Source: Myxococcales bacterium (GTDB lineage Bacteria; Myxococcota_A; Polyangia; Haliangiales; Haliangiaceae). Taken from it: a stretch of 64,000 bases of DNA. Numbering within the stretch: position 1 is the first letter of the stretch; every line of letters starts with the position of its first letter. Under the pieces are notes generated by a model. The model was not told the DNA's origin and did not search any database. It saw only the letters and a program-made list of their open reading frames with translations. A program made the position numbers and the translations under genes. Below, piece after piece: positions 6,963 to 15,260 of this stretch. The DNA is taken from NCBI GenBank assembly GCA_028287115.1, contig JAQBQF010000116.1, positions 27,248-91,247 on the forward strand, written 5' to 3'.

Positions 6963-8138
6963 CTATCGAGGTCGCCATGCGCAGCCGCCGTCATTGCCGG
7001 CGCTGTTGGTGAGATTCACGGACATCCCACCGACGCGCGCGACTTTGTACAGGTCGCTGTTCCCGCTTCGATCGGAGGAATAGATCAACATCGAGCTATC
7101 AGCGGACCAACATGGGCTGCCATCTCGCGAAGACGAAGACATCGATACGTTCGTGACGCTGCTTCCATCTGCCTTGGCGACCGTGATTTCTGTGTCGGGA
7201 TCGAGACCACCAGTGCCGGCCAAATAGTTTCCGTCTGGGGACCATGACCAACCATTAACTTCGACCGCCCCTGCCGTGTTAGTGACGTTAATCGCCGAAC
7301 CGCCGTCGGGATTTGCGACGAAGATGTTGTCGTTCTGGAACGTGATGCGGTGAGGAAACGCAATTCTTGAACCATCGGGCCGCCACTTCACGAAGAAATC
7401 GACGCCCGTTGTGATTGCGGTTGGACTCGAACCGTCGGCATTCATCACATAGATCTTGTTGCCGCTGATGAACGCGATATGCATGCCATCCGGCGACCAG
7501 TCGGGACTCATGGCCCCGCCGGCGAGCGTCGTCAGAGGCGTGAGCTCGGAGCCGTCAGATCGCACCCGGTAGATTTGGTTAGTACCGCTCCGGTTGCTCG
7601 TAAACAGGAGATGTGCGCTGTCTGGCGCCCAAGCAATATCAGTGACCTTTCCGCCTTGAGAAACGTTGATCACGTTGGCGCCGTCAACCGTCATCACGTA
7701 CACGTCGATCGAACCTGTTCGGTCGCTTAAAAAAGCGATGTGGTCACCGGTTGGATCCCAGATGGGAGCGGTGTCGCTCGCTGGATTGCTCGTGAGATTG
7801 GTTCGGGACGTTCCGTCCGGGTTCATTCGATAGATCTCGAAGTTGCCGTCGCGGTCCGTGGCGAAAGCCACGTAAGCCACACGTGGAACCGCTGCATCAG
7901 GCGCCTGGATGCAGATTCCGTCGACACAATCTGGGGTCGGCGACATGCAGTCTGCAGAGCCGGTGCATTGCGGCGCGACACAGGATCCGGCGTAGCAAAC
8001 TTTGTCGACCGCGCATCCACCGATCTCGGTGAGGCCGACGGCGTTGCACTCATCGATCGTGCTGCAGCACGCATCGGGATTGTGTCGCGTACAGCCCAGC
8101 GTGAACAACACCCATCCCAGCACGAGCACCCGAGCCAT
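6963..8138 (-). CDS. TolB-like beta-propeller lipoprotein
   Basis: 391 residues from the ATG at 8138, chosen because it opens a lipoprotein signal (MARVLVLGWVLFTLGC, lipid-accepting Cys16). A Cys-rich stretch follows (residues about 17-80, motifs such as CCSTIDEC and DCVDGICI), then repeated WD40-like PD40 units of the type SPDGTHIAF / NIYVMNADG, up to five or six copies to the C-terminus. Such propellers are seen in TolB and in many myxobacterial surface lipoproteins of unknown binding partner. It converges on the isonitrile operon with 25 bp between stops, so it is not part of that transcript. The exact start is not certain; the frame is open upstream to 8405. Confidence 0.8.
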   Translation of the reverse strand: MARVLVLGWVLFTLGCTRHNPDACCSTIDECNAVGLTEIGGCAVDKVCYAGSCVAPQCTGSADCMSPTPDCVDGICIQAPDAAVPRVAYVAFATDRDGNFEIYRMNPDGTSRTNLTSNPASDTAPIWDPTGDHIAFLSDRTGSIDVYVMTVDGANVINVSQGGKVTDIAWAPDSAHLLFTSNRSGTNQIYRVRSDGSELTPLTTLAGGAMSPDWSPDGMHIAFISGNKIYVMNADGSSPTAITTGVDFFVKWRPDGSRIAFPHRITFQNDNIFVANPDGGSAINVTNTAGAVEVNGWSWSPDGNYLAGTGGLDPDTEITVAKADGSSVTNVSMSSSSRDGSPCWSADSSMLIYSSDRSGNSDLYKVARVGGMSVNLTNSAGNDGGCAWRPR

Positions 8139-8344
8139 GCGCTCAGGGTACCGCCCTCGATTCGAGCAATCAAAGATGACGGTCGGCGTTCGGACCGATT
8201 GTTTCGCGTTGCGCATGGACGACGTATCGGCCGCACGGGTCGGTGGTTGCGGCTTAATTTCGATGTTCCTTTCACGAACGATGTCGCCGCCTTCACCACA
8301 CGTGAAACGGGCGCACAGGACACGGAGAGGCGTAAGATGGAGAC

Positions 8345-9223
8345 ATGAGAGCACTTGGGGAATTGAGCACGTTCCTGATACTGGGTGCTCTTGCGTCGAG
8401 AGCACATGCAGATGTCGAGCTCAAGAACGACGGTTTCAACACGGGTGACACACCTGCAGCGCAGGGGGGGTTTGACGCGGGCGAGGCAGCAGCATCCCGC
8501 TACGTGGCGCCTAGCGCCGGTCTTCAGCTACTGAAGGTTCAGCTGCTGTTTGCAGGAGCCACCGCGACACGCGACATCACGTTCAAAGTCTGGGACGACA
8601 CGGCCGGAACCGATACTCCAGGCACCGAGCTCTTCACGGGTGATTTCACGCTGACGGGCAGCAACTCGGCGTTGCAGCAGATCGACTTGACGATGGACAA
8701 CGTGATCGTTCCGCAGCAGTTCCGGGTCGGGATCGTATTCATCACCGGCGCACACAGCACACCACCCGTCAGCTACCCGTCGGTCGTTCGCGACACCGAC
8801 GGAACCATCAAGGCCGACAAGAATTTCATTCTTGCGACGGGGCTCGGCTGGACGAAATCGCAAGCCCTCGGGCTACAGGGTGACTGGGTGATCCGTGCGT
8901 TCGTGAGCGGAGGCGCGCTGCCCGATGCCGGCGTTGGTGGCGACGGTGGCGTCGGCGGGCCAGATGCGGGCGTCGGCGCGGCTTGCCAGGGCAACACCGA
9001 CTGCCCGCTGGGACAGTTCTGCGAGCTATCGAACCATCACTGCACGTTCGAGTGCAGGACGTCTGCGGATTGCCCGACCGGCACGTGCAACAGCCTCGGC
9101 ATGTGTATCGGCGCGGGTAATACCGGCAAGGGCGGGTGCTGCCAGACGGATCGCGACGGCCAGGCCGCTGGGGTGCTGCTCGGAATCGGCGTGCTGTTCG
9201 TGATGAGGCGCCGCCGGCGATGA
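8345..9223 (+). CDS. Secreted protein with Cys module and MYXO-CTERM tail
   Basis: 292 residues: signal peptide (1-22, ending ASRAHA), a beta-rich domain (about 23-190) unlike any family I can name, a Gly/Asp-rich linker, a Cys-rich module (CPLGQFCELSNHHCTFEC... , about 218-258) and a MYXO-CTERM-type end: GGCC, a hydrophobic helix and terminal Arg residues. This tail is a myxobacterial sorting signal thought to anchor or release proteins at the cell surface. The stop overlaps the start of the matrixin gene (ATGA), so the two are translationally coupled. The Cys module is nearly the same as the one in that neighbour. Confidence 0.8.
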   Translation: MRALGELSTFLILGALASRAHADVELKNDGFNTGDTPAAQGGFDAGEAAASRYVAPSAGLQLLKVQLLFAGATATRDITFKVWDDTAGTDTPGTELFTGDFTLTGSNSALQQIDLTMDNVIVPQQFRVGIVFITGAHSTPPVSYPSVVRDTDGTIKADKNFILATGLGWTKSQALGLQGDWVIRAFVSGGALPDAGVGGDGGVGGPDAGVGAACQGNTDCPLGQFCELSNHHCTFECRTSADCPTGTCNSLGMCIGAGNTGKGGCCQTDRDGQAAGVLLGIGVLFVMRRRRR

Positions 9224-10767
9224 TCGTTCGAGCGATTGTTGCCGCGGCGCTTGTGGCCGCGGCGGTTGCACCCGTGCGCGCATCGACGGTCCTCGAGCTC
9301 GGACCGCAGCAGCTCTATGACGGCGCCGATCGGGTGGTCGAGGCGACGGTAAGCGCAAGGACGACGACGTGGAATGCGACGCATACGGGCCTCGAGACGC
9401 ACGTGACGCTCTCGGTGAGCGCGACGCTGAAGGGTGGCGAGCGGACGACGATCGACATCGTCGTACCGGGCGGCGTGCTCGGTGGAGGCACACACGTGAT
9501 CGTCGGCATGCCGTCGGTGGACGTCGGTGAGCGCGCGCGTTGGTTCTTGCGCGATCGCGGCGACGGTGTGCTCGCGGTGTACGGCTGGGCGCAGGGCAAG
9601 TGGCCGGAGCGTACGATCGATGGTGTGACAACGTTCGTGCGAGATCCGGTCGCGGCGGAGCACGATACGCGGTTCGCTCAGTTCACGACGAACGGCATGG
9701 TGTGGCCTGCGGCGAAGATGCCCGTTCCCTATCTGATCCAGAACGCGGGGAGCCTGGACATCACCATGGCGCAGGAGCTCGCCGCGATCGATGCCGCTTT
9801 CGCGACGTGGCAGGCGGTTCCGTGTGCGTCGCTCACGTTCACGAACGCCGGCATGACGAATCTCGGTGCCGCCGTCGACGGTAACAACGTGTTGCTGTTC
9901 ATCGAGAGTGGATGGACCTTCGGCACCGAGGCCGCAGCGGCGACGTCGCTGTGGATCATCGACGGCCAGCAGACCGCGGACATCGCGTTTAACGGCCAGA
10001 TGTTTACCTGGGCGATCGGTCCACCGGGCGCTGGAATCAACTCGAACATCCTCGATGTACAAGGCGTGTTGACGCACGAGCTCGGGCACTTCAGCGGCCT
10101 GGGCCATACGATGCGTGCGTACGACACGATGTACTACTCGTGGAAGCCGTGGCAGGGGCAACGCACGCTGTCGATCGACGACAAGCTCGGGCTGTGCTCG
10201 ATCTATCCGATACACGGCGACGAGTGCCCGATGCCCGCGTGCCCCGCGGAAGAGACGTGCGTGACGCATCACGATGGCATGCTGTGCGACGGCGCGCCGG
10301 ATCCGATCGGCTCGCCGTGTAACTACGATCGCATCGAGTGTGATTCGTTCTGTTTGTTCACCGCGACGAACCTGTCGCAGGGTTATTGCTCGAAGTTCTG
10401 CACGAAGGACTCGGACTGCCCGCCGACGCATCATTGTGCCGCGGCGTCCGCGGGGGGTACGCCGGTCAAGGCATGCTTCATGGGCGCGCAGCCGCCACCC
10501 GATGCCGGCGTCGCGCCGTGCACGGCGGATAGTTCGTGCCCGACGGGACAACACTGCGATGTTGCGAATGGCGCGTGCACGTTCGAATGCCGAACCTCGG
10601 CAGATTGCTCCGGCGGCACGACGTGCGACGACCGCGGATTCTGCGCGACGGGCGGAGGCGGTGGTTGCGGATGCCGGAGCAGCGGCGGCGAGCCGGCGTT
10701 GTTCGGCCTGTTAGGGATCTGGCTGTTCGGGCAGATCATGGTTCGTCGCAAGATCGCATCACGGTAG
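9220..10767 (+). CDS. Matrixin-like zinc metalloprotease with MYXO-CTERM tail
   Basis: 515 residues with a signal peptide (1-21), an N-terminal domain (22-140) and a catalytic region holding HELGHFSGLGH (286-296), the metzincin zinc site with three His and the catalytic Glu, followed by the Met-turn YDTMYY (301-306). The C-terminal part is Cys rich, including a module with CTFECRTSADC shared with the upstream protein, then a Gly/Cys stretch, a hydrophobic helix and basic end residues (MYXO-CTERM type). It should act as an extracellular or surface endopeptidase; the substrate is unknown. The start at 9220 overlaps the upstream stop (ATGA). Confidence 0.87.
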   Translation: MIVRAIVAAALVAAAVAPVRASTVLELGPQQLYDGADRVVEATVSARTTTWNATHTGLETHVTLSVSATLKGGERTTIDIVVPGGVLGGGTHVIVGMPSVDVGERARWFLRDRGDGVLAVYGWAQGKWPERTIDGVTTFVRDPVAAEHDTRFAQFTTNGMVWPAAKMPVPYLIQNAGSLDITMAQELAAIDAAFATWQAVPCASLTFTNAGMTNLGAAVDGNNVLLFIESGWTFGTEAAAATSLWIIDGQQTADIAFNGQMFTWAIGPPGAGINSNILDVQGVLTHELGHFSGLGHTMRAYDTMYYSWKPWQGQRTLSIDDKLGLCSIYPIHGDECPMPACPAEETCVTHHDGMLCDGAPDPIGSPCNYDRIECDSFCLFTATNLSQGYCSKFCTKDSDCPPTHHCAAASAGGTPVKACFMGAQPPPDAGVAPCTADSSCPTGQHCDVANGACTFECRTSADCSGGTTCDDRGFCATGGGGGCGCRSSGGEPALFGLLGIWLFGQIMVRRKIASR

Positions 10768-10875
10768 CCCGTCAGTGCTGACGCTGGGAGACTGCGACTT
10801 CGCGACCCTACAGCAGCCAGTGGGCCTCGCGTTTCGACCAAATCAGTTGGCGGTAACGACCCGCGCATCATCCAC

Positions 10876-11736
10876 CTATCGGAAGACGTTCACTTCTGGG
10901 CCGAGTTGCGCACGCGCCCAGGCGGCGATTTGTGTGTCCTCGTCCGAGGCTGCCGCTCGAAGCGTGAGCGGGACATTCCATCCGGTCTCGACGATCCATC
11001 GATAGTGCCCCCAGCGTACGGAGGGGATGGGTTCGGCGGGGATCAGATCCAGCACCGCTTGCGCCGCGTCCGCCGGCGCGGTGCGTGTCGCGGCGGCAAG
11101 CTCGGCAGCAGTGTCCAGCACGCGCTCGAGCTGGTCGACTTCTGCGGGGCCGAGCTCGAACACGAGCTGACCCGACAGCACGCGAGCGTTCCAGTTTGAC
11201 ACGATGGATAGGACGCGAGCGCGAACCTCCGACGTCAACGTCGGTCGCCAGAAAGCGTCGTCGCACGAAATGTGCACGAGACGATCGAATGCTTCATCGC
11301 CTGTCGTCGCGTCGCCTGGGTCTCTGCGCAGCTCGAGCGAAAGCTCGCTCGGCCAATTGGCAATCTGAGCAATTGCCGTCGCGCCTGCGGTGGACAGGCC
11401 GAACCAGACGCGACAGCCGCTCCACGTTCCCGTGACGCGGTCGCGTTCGTACAGATCCCACTCGTTCTCTTCGTTGGGGGATCGTTCACGCGGCCAGTAT
11501 CGGGCGTCATGCATGCGTCGCCGCGCTCGGTCGAACGCGGAATTAGAGCGCACGACCTCGCGGCCAGCCCAAACCAACAGCGCTCCGCCTGCGGTCACTC
11601 CAAGGGCGATACCGGCGGTGCCGCCGATTACCAACGCCGCTACCAGTGCGCTCGCAAGGGTGCCGCTGATCAAGCGGCGGCGCAGGGTACGGGAGAACAG
11701 CCCGGTTGCGAGCAACACCATGGATATGCGTCGCAC
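10876..11736 (-). CDS. Membrane protein of unknown function
   Basis: 286 residues not recognised. Two adjacent hydrophobic helices lie at about 22-42 and 44-62, and the rest is soluble with an alpha-helical look (AAELAAATRTAPADAAQAVLD near the C-terminal third) and several Trp residues. It follows the kinase-STAND gene on the same strand after 115 bp and could be its downstream partner. No signal peptidase site is clear. No catalytic motif is visible. Confidence 0.65.
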   Translation of the reverse strand: MRRISMVLLATGLFSRTLRRRLISGTLASALVAALVIGGTAGIALGVTAGGALLVWAGREVVRSNSAFDRARRRMHDARYWPRERSPNEENEWDLYERDRVTGTWSGCRVWFGLSTAGATAIAQIANWPSELSLELRRDPGDATTGDEAFDRLVHISCDDAFWRPTLTSEVRARVLSIVSNWNARVLSGQLVFELGPAEVDQLERVLDTAAELAAATRTAPADAAQAVLDLIPAEPIPSVRWGHYRWIVETGWNVPLTLRAAASDEDTQIAAWARAQLGPEVNVFR

Positions 11737-11851
11737 TTTAGCGTGCGTAGCGGTTAAGTTGGCTTGCTATCGGATAACGGTGGCGTGACCGACTGACATC
11801 ATAACCGTGCCGCGGATCGGAACGTTTCTCGCGTGGAGCGGTTCCGCAGGA

Positions 11852-14800
11852 TCAGCTCGCGGTGACGCGGCGCTCGCTGTCTTCGTAACGGCGGCGGGCG
11901 CGGCGCAAGATCACCTGGACCTCGTCACTCCAGGCGGCTTCGGTTCGCGCGCGCGCCGACGAGAGCCAGGCATCCGCGCTGCGGAGCGAGTCGGCTCCAC
12001 GGGATATCGCGCAGTGGGCGCGCGCGGCGTCGAGGATCGCGAGCGCCGCTTCCATCACGGACTCCGACGAGGGCGGCGACGAGCCCCAGGTTGCGGTCCA
12101 CGTCGCGGCGTCCTCGATGATCGATTCGGCGTCGGCGACGCGATCGAGCTGTGCCAAGACGATCGCGAGCTGCGCGGCCGCTGCGACGCGTCCGGTGTCG
12201 CCGCGGAGCTGCCAGTTGCTCGCGTTGCCCGCGGCGGTCTGTCGATCGAGACATCGGCGCGCTTCGAGCTCGGCGCCGGGCATGTCACCGAGACCTTCGC
12301 GAATCAGCGCGAGGTTGAAGTCGTTGAACGGAACCGCGACGGAGAGGCCCATCTCGAGAAGAGAACGCCGCGATAGCTCCGCCATGCGCAGTGCCGCCTC
12401 GAGATCGCGGTCGAGGAGCAAGTTGATCGCGGCGACGTTGCCACGAGCGAGCGCGAGTGAAGATTGATCGTCGCCGGTCTCTTCATAGAGTGCGACAACG
12501 CGAATGAAGTGCTGCTGGCTGCCGAGCAGATCTCGGGTGACGATGTGATGAACGCCGAGCGCCCAGTGGATCTGCGCGAGCACCGATGGCCGTTGCGAGA
12601 GCTTCGAGGTCTTGTCGAGATCTGCGATCACGGCCGCGAGCAGCTTCGAATCGGTGTCCTGGACCTTCTGAAAGCTGACCGCGACTGCGGTCGCGACCGC
12701 TCGCCAGTCGCGATCTTCGGGATTCGAAAATCGTTCCAGCGCCTCGGCGATCAACGCGTTTCGCCCGCCGAGGTCGCGAGAATCGGCGATGATCGGCAAT
12801 GCTCGAAAGATTGCCCATGCGAGCTCCTCGGCGCAGCCGTGGGTGCGAGCGATCGAGAGCGCCTTCTCGGTACACCGCCACATGACGTCGGTCTGCGCGC
12901 GTTGCGCGACTCGAGCTCGCTCGCGCCATGCGATCGACAAGGCGGCAGGCGGCGCCGTATCGAGGTACGGCGAATCGAGGAGCGCGTCGCAAGCGCGAGA
13001 GAACGCCGAGCGCATCGCCCAGCCTTCGTAGATCGGGACGAGCGTGACAAGCGCGCGCAGCGCGAGCACCGCGGTGTCCTTGTTGCGGCCCTCGGGATCG
13101 AGCGCTGGCTCGACGAGCGCCCAGATGTTCTCGCGCTCGCAGGCGAGATGTTTCGCGCGTTCGCGGACGAGCGGGTAGCTGTCCTCGGCTGCCCACGACT
13201 CGGCGTAGGTCAGGAAGTATTCCGCGTGTCGCCAATGCGCGGCGTCACCGGTGCCGAACGCCTCGAGCCGCGCGAGCGCGAAGCTGCGAATGCTCTCGAA
13301 CATGCCGAACCGAGGCTCATCTGGCAGCTCGGGACTCGTGACGCGGCGGAGCAACGACTTGTCGCAGAGCGACTCGAGTGCATCGAGCACGTCGGTATCG
13401 CGATAGCCGGCGAGATCGATCACGGCTTCCGCGGCGTCGATCGAGAAGCCGCCGCGAAAGATCGCGGCTTGGGAGAGCGCGGCTTGCTCGACGGGCTCGA
13501 GCATCTGCCACGACCATTCGATCGCCTTGTCGAATGCGGTCTGGCGCTCCGGGACGCCGCGCCGCCGGCCGGTGAGCACGTCGAAGCCCTGCGACAAACG
13601 TTCGCGTAGCTGGCGCGGCGACAGCATCTTGAGGCGGCCGGCGGCGAGCTCGATCGCGAGCGGGTTGCCCTCGAGCCGGTCGACGACCGCCGCGAGCTCG
13701 TCGATCTCGGCGCGGCCGATCGTCAAGCCGGGGCGCGCCGCAGTCGCACGATCGATCAGCAGCTCGAGGCCGCCGTTCGGATCGACGCCGATCGCGAGAG
13801 GGCCGAGCTCGACGACGATCTCGCCCGGGAGGTTGAGCCGTTCGCGCGACGTGACGAGCCACCGCGCGTCGGGTGCGAGCTCGCCGAGACGGCCGATCGT
13901 CGCCGCGTGGTCGACGACTTGCTCGAAGTTGTCGAGGACGAACAACGCGCGTCCGCGATGCGTGATCGCCGAGCCGAGCTGCTTGATCATCCCGTCGATC
14001 GTCGCCGCGAGTCCGCCGACACCGAGCGCGGCCGCGATCCCGCCGACCACGCCGTCGATCGAGCGAGCTTCGGTCAAGTCGATGAACCACACGCCGCCGA
14101 GATGCGACTCGCGGACGCGCCAGGCGTGCTCGCGTGCGAGGCGTGTCTTGCCGATGCCAGGGGGGCCGAGCAGCGTGATCAAGCGCGCGCCGGCGGTGTA
14201 GCGCTCGACGAGCTTCGTGAGCTCGACAGCACGCCCGACGAACTTGTCGGAGACGGGAGACAGGTTCGTCGGCGCCGTGGCGGGACCGCCGACGCGCGTC
14301 TCGTACGCGGCGTCACTCTCCTCCGCGAGGTTCGCGGACTCTTGCTCGACCGCCGCGTGCTCCGCTGCGAAGCGCTCGATCACCCAGCGGAGGACTTCCG
14401 TCGCGGACAACACGAGCCCGCGCGATCGTGCGAGTCCTTCGAGCGCTTCGGCCATCGCATTGCAGTCCGGATACCGCTCGTCGGGATCGACCGAGAGCGC
14501 GCGCGTGATGATCGCGCCGAGCTCCGGCTCGATCGGAACACGCGGCTCGAACGCCGATAACGCATTCGGCGAATCGCCGAGCGTGGCGTCGTCGACGAGC
14601 GGCAGTGCACCGGTCACCATCTCGTACAGCGTGATCGCGACCGCGTGCTGATCGGCGCGACCATCGACGCGAGTTCCGGGCTTGTGCTGCTCGGGTGCCA
14701 TGTAGTGGCGTGTGCCCATGATGACGGCATTGCTCGATTCGTCGTCGAGCCAACGCGAGATCCCGAAATCGATCAGCTTCGACATGCCCGCGAACGTCAC

Positions 14801-15259
14801 CATCACGTTGCGCGGCTTGACGTCACGGTGCACCACGCCTTGATGCTTGCCGGTGCGCACGCCGTGCGCGTACGACAGTCCGCGCAGCAGATCGAGCGTG
14901 ATCACCAGCGCGACTTCGAGCGGCAATGCATCGGGCGTGGCTCGCTCGATCATGTCGCGCAGCGTGACGCCCGACAGATATTCCATCGCGATGAACGGCG
15001 AGCCGCCGTCACTGCTGACGTCGATGATGCTGACGACGTTCGGGTGATGCAGCCGTGCCGCGACCCGAGCCTCCTCGATCAGCGCGCGCATGCCTTGATC
15101 CGTCGCCCGCTCGGACACGACGCGCTTGATGACGACGAGCCGATTCAGGTTGAGCTGCTGTGCGAGATACACCTGGCCCATGCCGCCACGCCCGAGAGAG
15201 CGTACGATTCGATAGCGGCCACCGATGACCTGCCCAGCACTCTCGTCCACGGCTGGCAC
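11852..15259 (-). CDS. Ser/Thr protein kinase with STAND-type ATPase and TPR-like C-terminus
   Basis: 1135 residues. The kinase domain (about 15-280) has the Gly loop GRGGMGQV, K45, HRDVKPRN (catalytic D146) and DFG (164-166). A KFVGR motif at about 339 then opens a STAND/AfsR-like ATPase: Walker A GPPGIGKT (365-372), Walker B ALFVLDNFE and TSRERLNLPGE. The last 450 residues are helical and repeat-like, resembling TPRs. Such proteins couple phosphorylation to nucleotide-dependent assembly in myxobacteria; the target is unknown. The start is GTG at 15259. No good ribosome site is seen, and a second GTG at 15250 is an option. It is back to back with the ABC importer gene. Confidence 0.9.
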   Translation of the reverse strand: MPAVDESAGQVIGGRYRIVRSLGRGGMGQVYLAQQLNLNRLVVIKRVVSERATDQGMRALIEEARVAARLHHPNVVSIIDVSSDGGSPFIAMEYLSGVTLRDMIERATPDALPLEVALVITLDLLRGLSYAHGVRTGKHQGVVHRDVKPRNVMVTFAGMSKLIDFGISRWLDDESSNAVIMGTRHYMAPEQHKPGTRVDGRADQHAVAITLYEMVTGALPLVDDATLGDSPNALSAFEPRVPIEPELGAIITRALSVDPDERYPDCNAMAEALEGLARSRGLVLSATEVLRWVIERFAAEHAAVEQESANLAEESDAAYETRVGGPATAPTNLSPVSDKFVGRAVELTKLVERYTAGARLITLLGPPGIGKTRLAREHAWRVRESHLGGVWFIDLTEARSIDGVVGGIAAALGVGGLAATIDGMIKQLGSAITHRGRALFVLDNFEQVVDHAATIGRLGELAPDARWLVTSRERLNLPGEIVVELGPLAIGVDPNGGLELLIDRATAARPGLTIGRAEIDELAAVVDRLEGNPLAIELAAGRLKMLSPRQLRERLSQGFDVLTGRRRGVPERQTAFDKAIEWSWQMLEPVEQAALSQAAIFRGGFSIDAAEAVIDLAGYRDTDVLDALESLCDKSLLRRVTSPELPDEPRFGMFESIRSFALARLEAFGTGDAAHWRHAEYFLTYAESWAAEDSYPLVRERAKHLACERENIWALVEPALDPEGRNKDTAVLALRALVTLVPIYEGWAMRSAFSRACDALLDSPYLDTAPPAALSIAWRERARVAQRAQTDVMWRCTEKALSIARTHGCAEELAWAIFRALPIIADSRDLGGRNALIAEALERFSNPEDRDWRAVATAVAVSFQKVQDTDSKLLAAVIADLDKTSKLSQRPSVLAQIHWALGVHHIVTRDLLGSQQHFIRVVALYEETGDDQSSLALARGNVAAINLLLDRDLEAALRMAELSRRSLLEMGLSVAVPFNDFNLALIREGLGDMPGAELEARRCLDRQTAAGNASNWQLRGDTGRVAAAAQLAIVLAQLDRVADAESIIEDAATWTATWGSSPPSSESVMEAALAILDAARAHCAISRGADSLRSADAWLSSARARTEAAWSDEVQVILRRARRRYEDSERRVTAS

Positions 15260-15260
15260 C

